A stretch of 64,000 nucleotides of DNA from the NCBI GenBank assembly GCA_035548495.1, contig DASZSV010000014.1, positions 29,314 to 93,313 of the forward strand, in the 5' to 3' direction. Both the position numbers and the translations under genes were made by a program. Source of the stretch: CAILZL01 sp035548495 (GTDB taxonomy: Bacteria; Pseudomonadota; Gammaproteobacteria; Steroidobacterales; Steroidobacteraceae). Below the pieces are notes generated by a model. The model saw nothing but the letters and a program-made list of their open reading frames with translations. It ran no database searches and was not told the DNA's origin. How positions within the stretch are numbered: position 1 is the first letter of the stretch; each line of letters opens with the position of its first letter. Shown in pieces: positions 16,929 to 26,360 of the stretch.

Positions 16929-18338
16929 GTGGCTGGCACACCAAAAAAAATCCGTGAACGCCCGCTAGTCACTCAGGTGGCCGATGGAATTCGTGTGCCA
17001 CCCCATTCAGTTGAAGCAGAACAGGCCGTGTTGGGCGGCCTGATGCTGGACAACAGCACGTGGGATGCGGTCGCCGACCGTTTGACTGAACAGGATTTCT
17101 ATCGTCACGATCACCAGTTGATTTTTGCAGCCATCGCCGAACTGGCGAGCCGCAGTGAACCGCTGGATGCGGTAACGGTTGCCGAGCAGCTGGAACGCAT
17201 GGATCAGCTTGAAGCTGGTGGTGGTCTTGACTATCTGGCCATGTTGTCACGCGAGACACCCAGCGCTGCCAATATTCGTGCGTATGCCGACATCGTGCGC
17301 GAGCGTGCGCAATTGCGCCGCCTGATCACCGTCGGCGGCGAGATCACCTCCAACGCCTTCAATACCGAAGGGCGATCCATCAGCGAATTGATTGATGACG
17401 CTGAACGTCGTGTGTTTGAAATTGCAGAAGCCGGCCGCAAGGCGGGTTCAGGTTTCATGCCATTGCGTGACTTGCTGGGCGACATGATTGATCGTCTCGA
17501 CATGCTGCATCAGAACCAGGGAAAGCTGACGGGTGTCAGTTCCGGCTTTACTGAACTGGATCGCATGACAGCCGGCCTGCAGGCGGGCGATTTGATTGTG
17601 GTCGCAGGCCGTCCTTCCATGGGTAAAACCAGTTTCGCACTCAACATCGGCGAGAATGCGGCATTGGGACGCAATCCCGTGCCTGTCGCGGTGTTCAGTA
17701 TGGAAATGTCGCGTGAACAGCTGGGGTTGCGCATGGTGTCATCTCTGGGACGCATCAATCAGGGCAATTTGCGCACCGGCAATTTTGGCGATGAAGAATG
17801 GTCGCGCATCAACGGCGCCATCAACATGATGAAAACCGCGCCCATTTATATTGACGATACCGGTGCGCTTACGCCGACTGAAGTGCGTGCCCGCGCGCGC
17901 CGCCTCAAGCGTGAACATGGACTGGGATTGATCATCGTCGACTACTTGCAGTTGATGCAGGTGCCGGGTAATCGTGAAAATCGTGCCACGGAAATTTCCG
18001 AGATATCGCGCTCGTTGAAAGCATTGGCAAAAGAACTTGCCGTACCGGTGATTGCCCTGTCGCAGTTGAATCGTTCGGTTGAACAACGCACCGACAAGAA
18101 ACCGGTGATGTCCGATCTGCGTGAGTCAGGCGCGATTGAACAGGACGCGGACCTGATCATGATGATCTATCGTGAAGAAGTGTATGACCAGAACACCACG
18201 CGAAAAGGCATCGCTGACATCATCATCACCAAGCAACGCAACGGTCCCACCGGTGAAGTGCAACTGACCTTCCTTGGCGAATACACCAAGTTCGAAAACC
18301 TGGTGTCCGAGTCCTATGGTGAAGGCGTCTTCAGATAA
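16929..18338 (+). CDS. dnaB: replicative DNA helicase DnaB
   Basis: Hexameric 5'-3' helicase at the replication fork. The N-terminal domain begins with PPHSVEAEQAVLGGLMLDN; the RecA-like domain has Walker A GRPSMGKTSFALN, Walker B LIIVDYLQLM and LSQLNRSVEQRTDKKP, then SDLRESGAIEQDAD. About 469 residues, no intein. Start is uncertain: a GTG is used (MAGTPKKIRE); a TTG 12 bases upstream abuts the hairpin, and another GTG lies 48 bases downstream. None has a clear ribosome site. Confidence 0.95.
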   Translation: MAGTPKKIRERPLVTQVADGIRVPPHSVEAEQAVLGGLMLDNSTWDAVADRLTEQDFYRHDHQLIFAAIAELASRSEPLDAVTVAEQLERMDQLEAGGGLDYLAMLSRETPSAANIRAYADIVRERAQLRRLITVGGEITSNAFNTEGRSISELIDDAERRVFEIAEAGRKAGSGFMPLRDLLGDMIDRLDMLHQNQGKLTGVSSGFTELDRMTAGLQAGDLIVVAGRPSMGKTSFALNIGENAALGRNPVPVAVFSMEMSREQLGLRMVSSLGRINQGNLRTGNFGDEEWSRINGAINMMKTAPIYIDDTGALTPTEVRARARRLKREHGLGLIIVDYLQLMQVPGNRENRATEISEISRSLKALAKELAVPVIALSQLNRSVEQRTDKKPVMSDLRESGAIEQDADLIMMIYREEVYDQNTTRKGIADIIITKQRNGPTGEVQLTFLGEYTKFENLVSESYGEGVFR

Positions 18339-18347
18339 GAGACCGCT

Positions 18348-19457
18348 GTGACCGTTGATCTCAATCTCAGTGGCGGACCTTTTGCAGCGGTGGATCGCGC
18401 CGCGTTGCGACACAATCTGCAAGTAGTGCGTAACATCGCGCCGCAATCCAGAGTGCTGGCGGTAGTAAAAGCCAATGCCTATGGTCATGGTCTGGTGCCG
18501 GTGGCGCAAGCATTGATTGCAGCGGATGGTTTTGGTGTTGCGCGTCTGCGCGAAGCAGTTGCCTTGCGCGAGGCCGGTATTGGACAGACCATTGTGTTGC
18601 TGGAGGGTGTGTTTTCCCATGCCGAGTTCGACGCTGCTGCACGATTGAATTTTGAACTGGTGGTGCATTCCTTCGAACAGATTGACGCGCTGGAGACCTG
18701 GCATGGTTCGCGTCCCTTATCGGTATGGTGCAAGATTGATACGGGCATGAACCGGCTTGGATTTCGTGCTGAAGATTTTCCGGCGGCGTGGTCGCGTCTT
18801 GTTGCCTGCCGCAATGTGCAATCGAAACTGCGTGTGATGACCCATCTTGCGGACGCGGATGAACATCAGGATGCACGTACACCACAACAGATCGCGCAGT
18901 TCAACTCACTGGTGAAGGACCTGAATGTCGAGCGCAGCATCGGCAATTCCGCCGGTACACTGGCATGGCCTGAAAGCCGCGTGGAATGGGTTCGTCCCGG
19001 ACTGATGTTGTATGGCATGTCGCCGTTTGATGATTCGGTGGCAAACGATCTGGGGTTGCAGCCTGCGATGACCTTGACCACGCCATTGATTTCGGTGCGC
19101 GATGTGAAAGCGGGCGAGAAAGTGGGTTATGGCGGCACATGGCAGGCGGCGCAGGATTCGCGTATCGGCATTGCCGCGGTTGGTTATGGTGATGGTTATC
19201 CGCGGCACGTGCGTTCCGGTGCGCCGGTGTTGATTCGCGGACAGTCCGCGCAGATTGCAGGACGTGTATCCATGGACATGATCGCGATTGACTTGAGCAC
19301 AATGCCGCGTGCGTCGGCAGCCGCCATCATGCCCGGAGATACGGTCGTGTTGTGGGGCAAGGGCTTGCCTGCGGAAAGAGTTGCCCGGCATGCCGATACC
19401 ATTCCTTACGAATTGGTATGCGGCATCAGTCAGCGCGTCGCCATGGGCTATCGGTAG
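18348..19457 (+). CDS. alr: alanine racemase
   Basis: PLP enzyme converting L- to D-alanine for peptidoglycan. 369 residues. The PLP lysine is in AVVKANAYGHG (~residue 45), the second catalytic residue is the Tyr of VGYGGTW, and RPGLMLYGMSPF and VSMDMIAIDLS are family blocks. It starts at GTG, 9 bases after dnaB, giving the common dnaB-alr pair. Confidence 0.96.
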   Translation: MTVDLNLSGGPFAAVDRAALRHNLQVVRNIAPQSRVLAVVKANAYGHGLVPVAQALIAADGFGVARLREAVALREAGIGQTIVLLEGVFSHAEFDAAARLNFELVVHSFEQIDALETWHGSRPLSVWCKIDTGMNRLGFRAEDFPAAWSRLVACRNVQSKLRVMTHLADADEHQDARTPQQIAQFNSLVKDLNVERSIGNSAGTLAWPESRVEWVRPGLMLYGMSPFDDSVANDLGLQPAMTLTTPLISVRDVKAGEKVGYGGTWQAAQDSRIGIAAVGYGDGYPRHVRSGAPVLIRGQSAQIAGRVSMDMIAIDLSTMPRASAAAIMPGDTVVLWGKGLPAERVARHADTIPYELVCGISQRVAMGYR

Positions 19458-19575
19458 CAGGCGATTGAACATCGCATTTCTGACTGATTGCAGAACATCT
19501 GATGCCAGCTTCTTGATAGCCGCGAGCCCAACCAGTATTCTCGATTGATCATTCGTTGACAGTCTATTAACAGCA

Positions 19576-21516
19576 ATGCCCATCATCACTTTACCTGACG
19601 GTTCCAAACGCGAATATCCTCATCCAGTTACAGTGGCGGAGGTGGCTGCGAGTATTGGTGCGGGGTTGGCGAAGGCAACCGTAGCCGGCAAGGTGGATGG
19701 CAAGCTGGTCGATGCCTGCGATGTCATCAATAACGATGCAACGCTGCAGATCATTACCCCGAAGGATCCGGAAGGAGTGGAGATCATCCGTCATTCCTTC
19801 GCGCATCTGCTGGGTCATGCGTTAAAGCAGTTGTATCCGGCCGCGAAAATGGTGATCGGCCCGGTGATTGAAGACGGCTTTTACTATGACATCGCCTACG
19901 AGCGGCCGTTTACGCCGGCAGACATGGAAGCCATAGAAACGCGCATGCGTGAACTGGTGGCCAAGGACTATGACGTTATCAAGAAGATGACGCCGCGCGA
20001 GGAAGTGATCCAGATTTTCAAGTCGCGCGGTGAAGACTACAAGTTGCGTCTCGTCGATGACATGCCCGATGAGAAGGCGATGGGCATGTATCACCACGAA
20101 GAGTACGTGGACATGTGCCGCGGTCCGCATGTGCCGAACACGCGTTTTCTGCGCGCGTTCAAATTGACCAAACTGGCCGGCGCTTATTGGCGCGGCGACT
20201 CACGCAACGAAATGCTTCAGCGCATTTATGGCACCGCATGGGCGGACGAGAAAAGTCTTAAAGCCTATCTCACTCGCATGGAAGAAGCCGAGAAACGGGA
20301 TCATCGCAAGGTGGGCAAGGCGCTCGATCTGTTCCATATGCAGGAAGAAGCGCCCGGCATGGTGTTCTGGCATGAACGCGGCTGGCGTGTGTATCAGGTG
20401 ATTACCCAGTACATGAGTGATATATGGCGTAACAACGGTTATCGCGAGATTCGCACGCCGCAACTGGTGGATCGTTCGCTATGGGAAAAGTCAGGTCATT
20501 GGGCGAATTTTCACGCCGATATGTTCGTCACTGAATCCGAGAAGCGGTTGTTTGCGGTGAAACCGATGAACTGTCCCTGCCACATTCAGGTGTACAACCA
20601 GGGCGTAAAGAGTTATCGCGATCTGCCATACCGGCTCGCTGAGTTTGGTTCCTGTCACCGTAATGAAGCGTCGGGTGCATTGCATGGATTGATGCGAGTG
20701 CGCGGCTTCGTGCAGGACGACGCGCATATTTTTTGTACCGAAGACCAGATTCAGGACGAAGCAATCGCATTTATTGATTTGCTGCACAAAGTGTATGACG
20801 ACTTTGGCTTTAAGGAAGTCATCTACAAGCTGGCGACGCGCCCGAAGGATCGCATTGGTTCCGATGAGGTGTGGGACAAGGCCGAAAGTGCGCTGGCAAA
20901 GGCGCTGGATCATCGCAATCTGCCGTGGAGTGAAAAGCCCGGCGAAGGTGCGTTCTACGGGCCGAAAATCGAGTTTACGTTAAAAGACTCCATTGGCCGG
21001 TTCTGGCAATGCGGCACTATTCAAGTCGATTTCTCCATGCCGGGACGATTGGGTGCGGAGTATGTGGCCAGCGACGGCAGCAAGCAGGTGCCGGTGATGT
21101 TACATCGAGCCATCTTCGGTTCATTGGAGCGTTTTCTGGGTATTTTGATTGAAGAACATGCTGGCGCATTCCCCGTCTGGCTGGCGCCAGTGCAGGCGGT
21201 ACTGATGAGTATTACCGATGCGCAGGCCGAATACGTCACCAAAGCGGCCGAAATACTGAGAAATCAGGGGCTTCGAGTTGAAACAGACTTGCGCAATGAA
21301 AAAGTGGGCTTTAAGATTCGCGAACACACACTGCAACGCGTCCCGTACTTGCTTGTAGCAGGCGAACGCGAGGCAGGATCAAACTCTCTGGCCGTGCGCA
21401 CGCGCAGTGGCAAAGATTTTGGGGCAATGCCGGTCGAGGTGATTGCTCAAAAACTTGCCGACGAAGTCGCGAGCCGCGGCCGGATTGTTTTGGGTCAACC
21501 TAAATTAGAGGATTAG
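19576..21516 (+). CDS. thrS: threonyl-tRNA synthetase
   Basis: Class II synthetase charging tRNA-Thr, 646 residues. Order: TGS domain (1-60), editing domain with zinc-type HSFAHLLGHA and YHHEEYVDMCRGPH, catalytic core with motif 2 (CHRNEASGALHGLMRVRGF), catalytic zinc Cys in MNCPCH, motif 3 (HRAIFGSLERFLGILIEEH), then the anticodon-binding domain (~540-640). It heads the thrS-infC-rpmI-rplT-pheST block. No obvious tRNA-like operator was recognised in the 118 bases upstream. Confidence 0.97.
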   Translation: MPIITLPDGSKREYPHPVTVAEVAASIGAGLAKATVAGKVDGKLVDACDVINNDATLQIITPKDPEGVEIIRHSFAHLLGHALKQLYPAAKMVIGPVIEDGFYYDIAYERPFTPADMEAIETRMRELVAKDYDVIKKMTPREEVIQIFKSRGEDYKLRLVDDMPDEKAMGMYHHEEYVDMCRGPHVPNTRFLRAFKLTKLAGAYWRGDSRNEMLQRIYGTAWADEKSLKAYLTRMEEAEKRDHRKVGKALDLFHMQEEAPGMVFWHERGWRVYQVITQYMSDIWRNNGYREIRTPQLVDRSLWEKSGHWANFHADMFVTESEKRLFAVKPMNCPCHIQVYNQGVKSYRDLPYRLAEFGSCHRNEASGALHGLMRVRGFVQDDAHIFCTEDQIQDEAIAFIDLLHKVYDDFGFKEVIYKLATRPKDRIGSDEVWDKAESALAKALDHRNLPWSEKPGEGAFYGPKIEFTLKDSIGRFWQCGTIQVDFSMPGRLGAEYVASDGSKQVPVMLHRAIFGSLERFLGILIEEHAGAFPVWLAPVQAVLMSITDAQAEYVTKAAEILRNQGLRVETDLRNEKVGFKIREHTLQRVPYLLVAGEREAGSNSLAVRTRSGKDFGAMPVEVIAQKLADEVASRGRIVLGQPKLED

Positions 21517-21520
21517 ACGC

Positions 21521-22045
21521 ATCGCTGCTCCAACTACCAAACGCGTAAGACGCAATGAGGAAATCAATGCGCCACGGTTACGCATCATTGACGCGGAAGG
21601 CAACCAGGCTGGTGTTTTAAGTCGGTTCGAGGCCATGAAGATGGCCGAAGAAGCAGGGCTGGACTTGGTGGAGATTTCTCCAACCGCAGATCCGCCGGTG
21701 TGCCGCATCATGGATTTCGGCAAGTTCTTGTTTGAAGCAAACAAGAAGGCGCATGCAGCGAAGCGCAAGCAAAAGCAGATTCAAATCAAGGAAATCAAGT
21801 TTCGTCCCGGTACGGAGGAAGGCGATTATCAGATCAAACTGAAAAGTCTGATTCGCTTTTTGACGGAGGGGGACAAGGCCAAGGTAGTGTTACGCTTCCG
21901 CGGCCGCGAAATGGCGCACCAGGAGATTGGTCGAGAGCTTCTTGAACGGGTACAGCAAGACTTGTCGCAGATCGGTACAGTCGAGCAGTTCCCGGTGATG
22001 GAAGGTCGTCAACTGGTCATGCTGGTCGGGCCAAAAAAGAAGTGA
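21521..22045 (+). CDS. infC: translation initiation factor IF-3 (probable AUC start)
   Basis: IF-3 keeps 30S subunits apart and proofreads the initiation codon. The N-domain is RRNEEINAPRLRIIDAEGNQAGVLS, then the linker and C-domain (RPGTEEGDYQIKLKSLIRFL). Family length (~174) requires a start upstream of the first ATG, which would cut into the N-domain. No ATG, GTG or TTG fits; an ATC codon (ATCGCTGCTCCAACT) lies 9 bases after AGAGGA. A rare AUU or AUC start is known for infC and allows autoregulation by IF-3. It begins 4 bases after thrS. Confidence 0.93.
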   Translation: MAAPTTKRVRRNEEINAPRLRIIDAEGNQAGVLSRFEAMKMAEEAGLDLVEISPTADPPVCRIMDFGKFLFEANKKAHAAKRKQKQIQIKEIKFRPGTEEGDYQIKLKSLIRFLTEGDKAKVVLRFRGREMAHQEIGRELLERVQQDLSQIGTVEQFPVMEGRQLVMLVGPKKK

Positions 22046-22091
22046 GCACTGGCAAGCACGTTCGCGTGTGAGCAGGTGTCCCGCCTTACGA

Positions 22092-22113
22092 CCCTTGTCT
22101 TGAAAGACAGGGG
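22092..22113 (+). promoter_or_regulatory. hairpin between infC and rpmI, possible L20 control site
   Basis: CCCTTGTCT-TGAA-AGACAGGGG, nine pairs including one G-U, 32 bases before the rpmI start. L20 autoregulates rpmI-rplT in E. coli through structured RNA in this intergenic area; a role here is inferred from position only. Confidence 0.3.
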
Positions 22114-22145
22114 ATTTAACAGGCTAAACAAGTTGAGGAAATGTA

Positions 22146-22340
22146 ATGCCCAAGTTGAAAACCAACCGGGCAGCGGCGAAGCGTTTTCGCGCCACTGCCA
22201 ACGGGTTCAAGCGAGCCCAGTCCCATCGTCGTCATATCCTGACGAAGAAACCCAGCAAGCGTAAGCGTCAACTGCGCAGCCCCAGCATGGTGGCCAAGCA
22301 GGACGTTCATCGTCTCGATCAATTAATGCCACACGTATAA
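22146..22340 (+). CDS. rpmI: 50S ribosomal protein L35
   Basis: 64-residue, very basic protein: MPKLKTNRAAAKRFRATANG then KRAQSHRRHILTKKPSKRKR, the bL35 signature. GAGGAAATGT before the ATG provides a ribosome site. Between infC and rplT, as in most bacteria. Confidence 0.97.
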   Translation: MPKLKTNRAAAKRFRATANGFKRAQSHRRHILTKKPSKRKRQLRSPSMVAKQDVHRLDQLMPHV

Positions 22341-22354
22341 GCCGGAGGTAACAC

Positions 22355-22729
22355 ATGGCTCGCGTTAAACGTGGCGTGATTGCTCGCGCCAGACACAACA
22401 AGGTTCTCAAGAAAGCAAAGGGTTACTACAACGCCCGTCGCAAGGTTTTCCGTGCTGCCAAGCAGGCAGTTATCAAGGCGGGTCAGTATGCCTATCGTGA
22501 CCGCCGTGCAAAGAAGCGTGATTTCCGCGCGTTGTGGATTACACGCATCAATGCAGCAGCTCGTGTCTATGGCTTGTCTTACAGCAAGCTGATGGCAGGT
22601 GTTGCTGCTGCGGGTATCGAAATTGACCGCAAGGCACTGGCTGACTTGGCGATTCATGACACCGCTGCGTTTGCTGCGGTGGTTGAAAAGGCCAAGGCTG
22701 CATTGCCTGCCGTCAAAGCAGCAGCCTGA
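22355..22729 (+). CDS. rplT: 50S ribosomal protein L20
   Basis: 124 residues: ARVKRGVIARARHNKVLKKA, then GYYNARRKVFRAAKQAVIKA and RDRRAKKRDFRALWITRINA. L20 binds 23S rRNA early in 50S assembly. In E. coli it also represses its own operon. A GGAGG site precedes the ATG, and a strong terminator follows the stop. Confidence 0.97.
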   Translation: MARVKRGVIARARHNKVLKKAKGYYNARRKVFRAAKQAVIKAGQYAYRDRRAKKRDFRALWITRINAAARVYGLSYSKLMAGVAAAGIEIDRKALADLAIHDTAAFAAVVEKAKAALPAVKAAA

Positions 22730-22751
22730 TCTTAGGTTGCCCGGTATCGTA

Positions 22752-22791
22752 AAAATGGCCGCGTCATTGTCATCGATGACGCGGCTTTTTT
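22752..22791 (+). terminator. rho-independent terminator after rplT
   Basis: GCCGCGTCAT / ATGACGCGGC, ten perfect pairs around an 8-base loop, preceded by AAAAAT and followed by six T. It separates rplT from pheST. Confidence 0.92.
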
Positions 22792-22808
22792 GATTAACTA
22801 CGGTCGCG

Positions 22809-22916
22809 TTGGAATAGTTATCTAACAATTCAAAAACGCCGTGAATATGTCCCTATAGGCTCCGGCAAGAACATTCATGTTTTTGACGGTTTTTCATTGT
22901 TAGATAACCACTCCAA
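22809..22916. repeat. palindromic dispersed repeat, copy A (108 bp)
   Basis: Outer arms TTGGA..TTATCTAACAAT (from 22809) and ATTGTTAGATAAC..TCCAA (to 22916) are inverted, with an almost perfect 12-bp core. They enclose a second palindrome, CCGGCAAGAACAT-TC-ATGTTTTTGACGG. The inner core AACGCCGTGAATA...CATGTTTTTGACGGTT recurs near 30.0 and 34.9 kb. It lies between the rplT terminator and pheS, so it may be transcribed as the pheS leader. Confidence 0.75.
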
Positions 22917-22946
22917 AGCTGATTACTTCAACGTGATTCGCGCTAC

Positions 22947-23975
22947 ATGACTGATACACCAATGGACATTGAATCTTTTACTGCAGCGGCATTGCAAGAC
23001 ATTGCACTATGCAACGCGCTTGCAGATCTGGAGCAGATTCGCGTGCGGTTGCTCGGCAAGAAAGGTGAGCTGACCAATCAATTGAAGAACCTGGGATCAA
23101 TGGATCCCGATGCACGCCGGGCGGCGGGTGCCATTATCAACGCTGCGAAGGATCAATTGACCAATGCACTCGATGCACGTCGCGATGCATTGCAGACTAT
23201 TGAACTGGAACGGCAACTTGCGGCAGAAACCGTGGACGTCACGTTGCCGGGACGCGGACAAAGTATCGGTGGATTCCATCCGGTGACGCGTTCACGCATG
23301 CGCATCGAAGCCTTGTTCCGCAATGCGGGCTTCGACATTGTCGATGGTCCCGAAATCGAAGATGACTGGCACAACTTTGCTGCGCTGAATATTCCTGACA
23401 ACCATCCGGCGCGTGCCATGCATGACACCTTTTATTTCGCAGATGGACGTTTACTGCGCACACATACATCGCCAGTGCAGGTGCGCGCCATGCGCGAAAT
23501 GCGCGCGCCGTTGCGGGTCATCGCGCCGGGCCGTGTTTATCGTTGCGATTCCGACATGACGCATACACCGATGTTTCATCAAGTGGAAGGTCTGGTGGTG
23601 GATGAAAACATCAGCTTTGCCAATCTCAAAGCGGTGTTGCACGACTTCATGAAGTCATTCTTTGAAGCTGATGTCAGCATGCGTCTGCGGCCTTCGTATT
23701 TTCCGTTCACCGAACCCTCTGCTGAAGTGGACATTTCCTGCGTTGCTTGCAGTGGCAGGGGATGCCGTGTGTGCAAGCAGACAGGTTGGCTGGAAGTGGC
23801 GGGTTGCGGCATGGTGCATCCGAATGTGTTGAAGGCGGTGGATATTGATCCGGAGAAGTTCACCGGTTATGCGTTTGGCATGGGTGTCGAACGCTTGACC
23901 ATGCTGCGCTACAAGGTTAATGACATTCGTCTGTATTTCGAGAACGACCTCAACTTTCTGAGGCAGTTCAACTGA
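22947..23975 (+). CDS. pheS: phenylalanyl-tRNA synthetase alpha subunit
   Basis: Catalytic subunit of the alpha2beta2 synthetase, 342 residues. The N-terminal coiled coil (~1-90) binds tRNA. The class II core has HPVTRSRMRIEALFRNAGFD (motif 1), HTSPVQVRAM with RVYRCDSDMTHTPMFHQVEG (motif 2) and GFGMGVERLTMLRY-like AFGMGVERLTMLRYKV (motif 3). A Cys-rich insert (SCVACSGRGCRVCKQTGWLE) is common in this subfamily. It precedes pheT by 10 bases. Confidence 0.97.
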   Translation: MTDTPMDIESFTAAALQDIALCNALADLEQIRVRLLGKKGELTNQLKNLGSMDPDARRAAGAIINAAKDQLTNALDARRDALQTIELERQLAAETVDVTLPGRGQSIGGFHPVTRSRMRIEALFRNAGFDIVDGPEIEDDWHNFAALNIPDNHPARAMHDTFYFADGRLLRTHTSPVQVRAMREMRAPLRVIAPGRVYRCDSDMTHTPMFHQVEGLVVDENISFANLKAVLHDFMKSFFEADVSMRLRPSYFPFTEPSAEVDISCVACSGRGCRVCKQTGWLEVAGCGMVHPNVLKAVDIDPEKFTGYAFGMGVERLTMLRYKVNDIRLYFENDLNFLRQFN

Positions 23976-23985
23976 ATTTGATGAC

Positions 23986-26358
23986 ATGAAAATCAGTTTG
24001 CAATGGTTGTCCGAATGGGTGGACGTTGGCAGTGATGTCAACGCACTGTCACATGCCCTGACAATGGCGGGGCTCGAGATTGAAGGCATTTCTTCTGCTG
24101 CACCGGCAATGCAGGGAATTGTTGTCGCGGAAGTGCTTGAAACACACAGGCATCCCGATGCGGAAAAACTCTCGGTATGTCGCGTGAATGATGGTCAACA
24201 GGAATTGCAGATCGTCTGTGGTGCTGCCAATGTGCGTGCCGGCATTAAAGTGCCATTGGCAACTGTCGGCGCCATCATGCCCAGTGGCATGGAGATCAAA
24301 AAGGCCAAACTGCGCGGTGTTGAATCGTTCGGCATGTTGTGCTCTGCGAAGGAGCTGGGACTGGCTGAAGAAAGCAATGGACTTCTCGAATTGCCGGCTT
24401 CCTTGACTGCGGGCCAGAATTTGATCGACGCCTTGAAACTCAACGACACCATTTTTGAAATCAATCTCACACCCAATCGTGGTGATTGCATGAGTGTGCT
24501 GGGTGTGGCGCGTGAGGTGGCCGCACTCAATGGCAGGGCGCTTGAGATGCCTGTGCAGAATGCAGTTGCACCAACCATTCAAGATATCTTTCCAGTCCGT
24601 ATCGAATCATCCGGTTGCCGCAAGTTTGTCAGCCGGGTGATTCGCGGTATCAACCCCGGTGCGCGTTCACCAGAATGGTTGCGCGAACGATTGCGCCGTT
24701 CAGGTGTGCGTTCCATCAGCGCCGTGGTAGATGTCACCAACTATGTATTGCTTGAATTAGGTCAGCCCATGCATGCATACGACCTCAGTCGTTTGCAAGG
24801 CGGGATCGTTGTGCGGCAGGCGCGCGATCAGGAACAAACCACGCTGCTCGACGGCAAGCGCATCAAGCTGACTTCCGATGTACTTGTCATTGCAGATGAC
24901 AATGCAGCGCACGGCATGGCTGGAGTGATGGGCGGTCTTGACAGCGCGATCAACGACGACACCATCGACTTGTTGCTGGAAGTAGCATTCTTTGAACCTG
25001 ATGCCGTTGCCGGACGTGGCCGTCGTTATGGACTGGTTACCGATGCGTCGCAACGCTTTGAACGTGGTGTGGATTTCAACTTGCAGGAACGTGCAATGGA
25101 ACGTGCTACGCAATTGATTCTTGAGGCAGCCGGAGGCAGGGCCGGCCCGATGCAAGTCACACGCACCAGCGTTGGCCAACGCGATCCCATTGTCATGCGG
25201 CATCAACGTTTGCAAAAAGTACTGGGTCAAGTTATTCCAGCGGCAAAGGTTGAAGAGATACTGAGGTCGTTGGGCATGATGGTTTCGTCAAGTGATGGTC
25301 GAAGTGATCACTGGCAAGTGACTCCCCCAAGCTGGCGATTTGATATCAACATCGAAGCAGACCTGATTGAAGAAGTCGCACGCATCTATGGCTACGACAA
25401 CATTGCCACAACGCCTGCGCCGATGGTGCAGCGGTTGCGTCCGGTAACCGAACGTCGTATTCCTGCTGAACGCATGAAAAATATCCTGATTGATCGCGGC
25501 TATCAGGAAGCCATTACTTACAGCTTCACCGATCCCGTCGTCCAGCAGATTTTATTTCCGGATCAAGGGGGGCTGGCTTTGGCCAATCCCATTTCGTCTG
25601 AGCTTGGCGTGATGCGATTGTCGCTGTGGCCGGGCCTGGTTCAGGCGTTGTCTTTCAATCAGCGCCGTCAGCAACCGCGGGTGAGGTTGTTTGAATTGGG
25701 GCGCAAATTTTCGGGTGATGGTCAGTGCGAGATGGATGTGCTGGCGGGCATTGCCGGGGGAACGCTGTTGCCCAAGCAATGGGGCGAAACGGCGCGTGCG
25801 GTAGACTTTTTCGATGTGAAAGCGGATGTGCAAGCGCTTCTTGATATCACCGGCTGTGTGGGCCGCTTTGCGTTTGAACCAGCCCGCATGGCCGCATTGC
25901 ATCCCGGACAGGCTGCGCGGATTGTTCGTGATGGTCAGCCGGTTGGCTGGATCGGATTGCTGAATCCCCGCATCGTGAATGCACTGGATTTGAGTTATCC
26001 GGCATATGTTTTCGAATTGGAGATTTCTTCTACCTTTGTATCTCAATCTCCTGAATATAAAGAGATTTCAAAGTTTCCTGCGGTACATCGCGACCTGGCA
26101 TTCTGGGTTGCCAATGACGTCACCGTAGAGGCTATTGCCCGCAATGTCAGGGAAGCCGTTGGATCCTGGCTGCAGGAACTGACGGTATTTGATGTTTATC
26201 ATGGAAAAAATGAAGATAAAGGTAAGAAAAGCATAGCGTTAGGGCTTAATTTACAGGATACTTCGCGAACACTGACTGATGCCGACGTCGATGCCGCGAT
26301 GGCGCGAGTGATCGAGAGATTGGCGCAACACGTGAACGCACAACTCAGAGACAAATAA
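23986..26358 (+). CDS. pheT: phenylalanyl-tRNA synthetase beta subunit
   Basis: 790 residues. Domains in order: tRNA-binding/OB domain (~40-150, with LSVCRVNDG and VRAGIKVPLATVGA), B3/B4 editing domain (~210-380, LTPNRGDCMSVLGVAREVA before it), B5 domain (~400-475), the inactive synthetase-like core, and the C-terminal ferredoxin-fold anticodon-binding domain (~695-790, FPAVHRDLAFWV). It forms the alpha2beta2 enzyme with PheS and edits mischarged Tyr. It is followed within 2 bases by ihfA, as in E. coli. Confidence 0.97.
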   Translation: MKISLQWLSEWVDVGSDVNALSHALTMAGLEIEGISSAAPAMQGIVVAEVLETHRHPDAEKLSVCRVNDGQQELQIVCGAANVRAGIKVPLATVGAIMPSGMEIKKAKLRGVESFGMLCSAKELGLAEESNGLLELPASLTAGQNLIDALKLNDTIFEINLTPNRGDCMSVLGVAREVAALNGRALEMPVQNAVAPTIQDIFPVRIESSGCRKFVSRVIRGINPGARSPEWLRERLRRSGVRSISAVVDVTNYVLLELGQPMHAYDLSRLQGGIVVRQARDQEQTTLLDGKRIKLTSDVLVIADDNAAHGMAGVMGGLDSAINDDTIDLLLEVAFFEPDAVAGRGRRYGLVTDASQRFERGVDFNLQERAMERATQLILEAAGGRAGPMQVTRTSVGQRDPIVMRHQRLQKVLGQVIPAAKVEEILRSLGMMVSSSDGRSDHWQVTPPSWRFDINIEADLIEEVARIYGYDNIATTPAPMVQRLRPVTERRIPAERMKNILIDRGYQEAITYSFTDPVVQQILFPDQGGLALANPISSELGVMRLSLWPGLVQALSFNQRRQQPRVRLFELGRKFSGDGQCEMDVLAGIAGGTLLPKQWGETARAVDFFDVKADVQALLDITGCVGRFAFEPARMAALHPGQAARIVRDGQPVGWIGLLNPRIVNALDLSYPAYVFELEISSTFVSQSPEYKEISKFPAVHRDLAFWVANDVTVEAIARNVREAVGSWLQELTVFDVYHGKNEDKGKKSIALGLNLQDTSRTLTDADVDAAMARVIERLAQHVNAQLRDK

Positions 26359-26360
26359 CA

